From assembly GCF_963855985.1 (NCBI RefSeq), contig NC_087104.1, positions 6,820,001 to 6,884,000 on the forward strand: a stretch of 64,000 nt of DNA, in the 5' to 3' direction. The position numbers were made by a program, and so were the translations under genes. The number at the start of each line of letters is the position of its first letter. Position 1 is the first letter of the stretch. The stretch is from Ostrinia nubilalis (Eukaryota > Arthropoda > Insecta > Lepidoptera > Crambidae). Shown in pieces: positions 49,401-52,400 of this stretch. The notes under the pieces are model-generated. The model made no database searches. It saw only the letters and a program-made list of their open reading frames with translations, and had not been told where the DNA came from.

Positions 49401-52400
49401 TTCTAAGTTCGTCTACAAAAATTGGTTCCTCTTCTCAAAAGCAAAAGATCTTAAAGTCACCTTATTGAGGAAATTAATAAACAAAACAAATCTTGTAAAT
49501 GACGAATACAGTTATCGATTTTAGTTTCGAAACTCCGCTGCTGCTGCTGCAATTGTTTGCCGTATAGCTAATCATACAATTCAATAACGATGGCGAACTT
49601 AGAAATCAGGGGCTAGCTTCAGTCTCAAAATCAGAACACACATCAATTGGCACTTTCATGACACCACACAGCAGCTGTTGACCGCCTCTACCCCCTCTGA
49701 CTAACCGTTTGCATTGCAGAGTCGGACAACTTGGGCTCGACGGACTCGGAGGTGAAGAAGATACTAACGCTGCACCTGCCCATTACAGAGTACGAGGACG
49801 ACGCGAGCGACGACGCCAGCGCGCCGCATTCCGACAGCGAGCCGGCGGCCAGGCTGCGGCCTACACACCCTCCTACTTGTTAGTAGTCCACCGCGATAAA
49901 GCAAAAATTTGCCCAATGCCTCATAGTGAAATATGCCCCACAACCACTTATTCCTTGCGAGACATTTTTGACTACATTAACAGCGACAAAAAACAGCCGC
50001 CAAGCTGCGGCTTAAGCACTTACTTGTTAGTAGTCCATCTCAAGGTAGCACATTTTGCCCAATCGTCTGACATTAACAAAACCTCCAAAAACTAGGTAGG
50101 TACGTGTCAAACATTAGAATCACATCTCAGACCCATCGTTCAGCGAGTGACGACGCCAGCGCGCCGCATTCCGACAGCGAGCCGGCGGCCAGGCTGCGGC
50201 CTACTCATCCTCCTACTTGTTAGTAGTCCATCCTGAAAATGGCATACTTTGCCCAACGATGCAAACGTTTACATTGCCCAAAAGTCTGGCTGCCTCACTG
50301 ATAATATTCCCTAATTCACTCATCAATCCGCCCTAATTTTCAAGTGACCCCTATGAAAACAAAATCCTGTTGTGTTCAAATCTAATTTGAGATTGGTGGT
50401 GAAAACGGGCATAATGCTACTAAATATTTGAGACATTTTTGAAATTATTGAAACCATACAAGAATCTGACAGCGAGCCTACTCATCCTCCTACTTGTTAG
50501 TAGTCCACCTCAAGGTGGCATACTTTGCCCAATCGACTGACATTAACAAAACCTCCGAAAACTACGTGTAAACCATCCCAAAATGGCATTGGTACTTTAC
50601 CCATCGTTAGGCAAATGACGACGCCAGCGGGCCGCATTCCGACAGCGAGCCGGCGGCCAGGCTGCGGCCTACTCATCCTCCTACTTGTTAGTAGTCCATC
50701 ACAAGGTGGCATACTTGCCCAAAGCGTCATAACAAAATAATATTTTATCCTATAGCAAAACCCTAAAAAAACACTCATACCTCTGAGATATTTTTGACAA
50801 CATTGACAGCGACAAGAAACAATCCGATTACGAATCCGCTGCCAAGCTGCGGCTTAAGCACTTACTTGTTAGTAGTCCATCTCAAGGTAGCACATTTTGC
50901 CCAATCGTCTGACATTAACAAAACCTCCAAAAACTAGGTAGGTACGTGTCAAACATTAGAATCACATCTCAGACCCATCGTTCAGCGAGTGACGACGCCA
51001 GCGCGCCGCATTCCGACAGCGAGCCGGCGGCCAGGCTGCGGCCTACTCATCCTCCTACTTGTTAGTAGTCCATCCTGAAAATGGCATACTTTGCCCAACG
51101 ATGCAAACGTTTACATTGCCCAAAAGTCTGGCTGCCTCACTGATAATATTCCCTAATTCACTCATCAATCCGCCCTAATTTTCAAGTGACCCCTATGAAA
51201 ACAAAATCCTGTTGTGTTCAAATCTAATTTGAGATTGGTGGTGAAAACGGGCATAATGCTACTAAATATTTGAGACATTTTTGAAATTATTGAAACCATA
51301 CAAGAATCTGACAGCGAGCCTACTCATCCTCCTACTTGTTAGTAGTCCACCTCAAGGTGGCATACTTTGCCCAATCGACTGACATTAACAAAACCTCCGA
51401 AAACTACGTGTAAACCATCCCAAAATGGCATTGGTACTTTACCCATCGTTAGGCAAATGACGACGCCAGCGGGCCGCATTCCGACAGCGAGCCGGCGGCC
51501 AGGCTGCGGCCTACTCATCCTCCTACTTGTTAGTAGTCCATCACAAGGTGGCATACTTGCCCAAAGCGTCATAACAAAATAATATTTTATCCTATAGCAA
51601 AACCCTAAAAAAACACTCATACCTCTGAGATATTTTTGACAACATTGACAGCGACAAGAAACAATCCGATTACGAATCCGCTGCCAAGCTGCGGCTTAAG
51701 CACTTACTTGTTAGTAGTCCATCTCAAGGTAGCACATTTTGCCCAATCGTCTGACATTAACAAAACCTCCAAAAACTAGGTAGGTACGTGTCAAACATTA
51801 GAATCACATCTCAGACCCATCGTTCAGCGAGTGACGACGCCAGCGCGCCGCATTCCGACAGCGAGCCGGCGGCCAGGCTGCGGCCTACCCATCCTCCTAC
51901 TTGTTAGTAGTCCATCACAAGGTGGCATACTTTGCCCAATCGACTGACATTAACAAAACCTCCAAAAACTACATGTCAAACATTATAATCACGTCTCAGA
52001 CCCATCGTTCAGCGAGTGACAACGCCATACAGCGAGCCGGCGGCCAGGCTGCGGCCTACTCATCCGCCTACTTGTTAGTAGTCTATCGCGATAAGGCAAA
52101 ATTTTGCCCAACGCCTCATAGCAAAATATGCCCCACAACCACTTATTCCTTGGAGACATTTTTGACTACATTAACAGCGACAAGAAACAGCCGCCAAGCT
52201 GCGGCTTAAGCACTTACTTGTTAGTAGTCCATCTCAAGGTGGCATACTTTGCCCAATCGACTGACTTTAACAAAACTTCCAAAAACTACGTGTAATCGAT
52301 CCCAAAATGGCATTGGTACCTACTTTAACCTTCGTTCAGCGAGTGTCGACGCCAGCGCGCCGCATTCCGACAGCAAGCCGGCGGCCAGGCTGCGGCCTAC

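Noticed and set aside
50497..51620. Identical 93-residue minus-strand frames
   Set aside because: Antisense of the 842-bp higher-order repeat; no domain or splice context.
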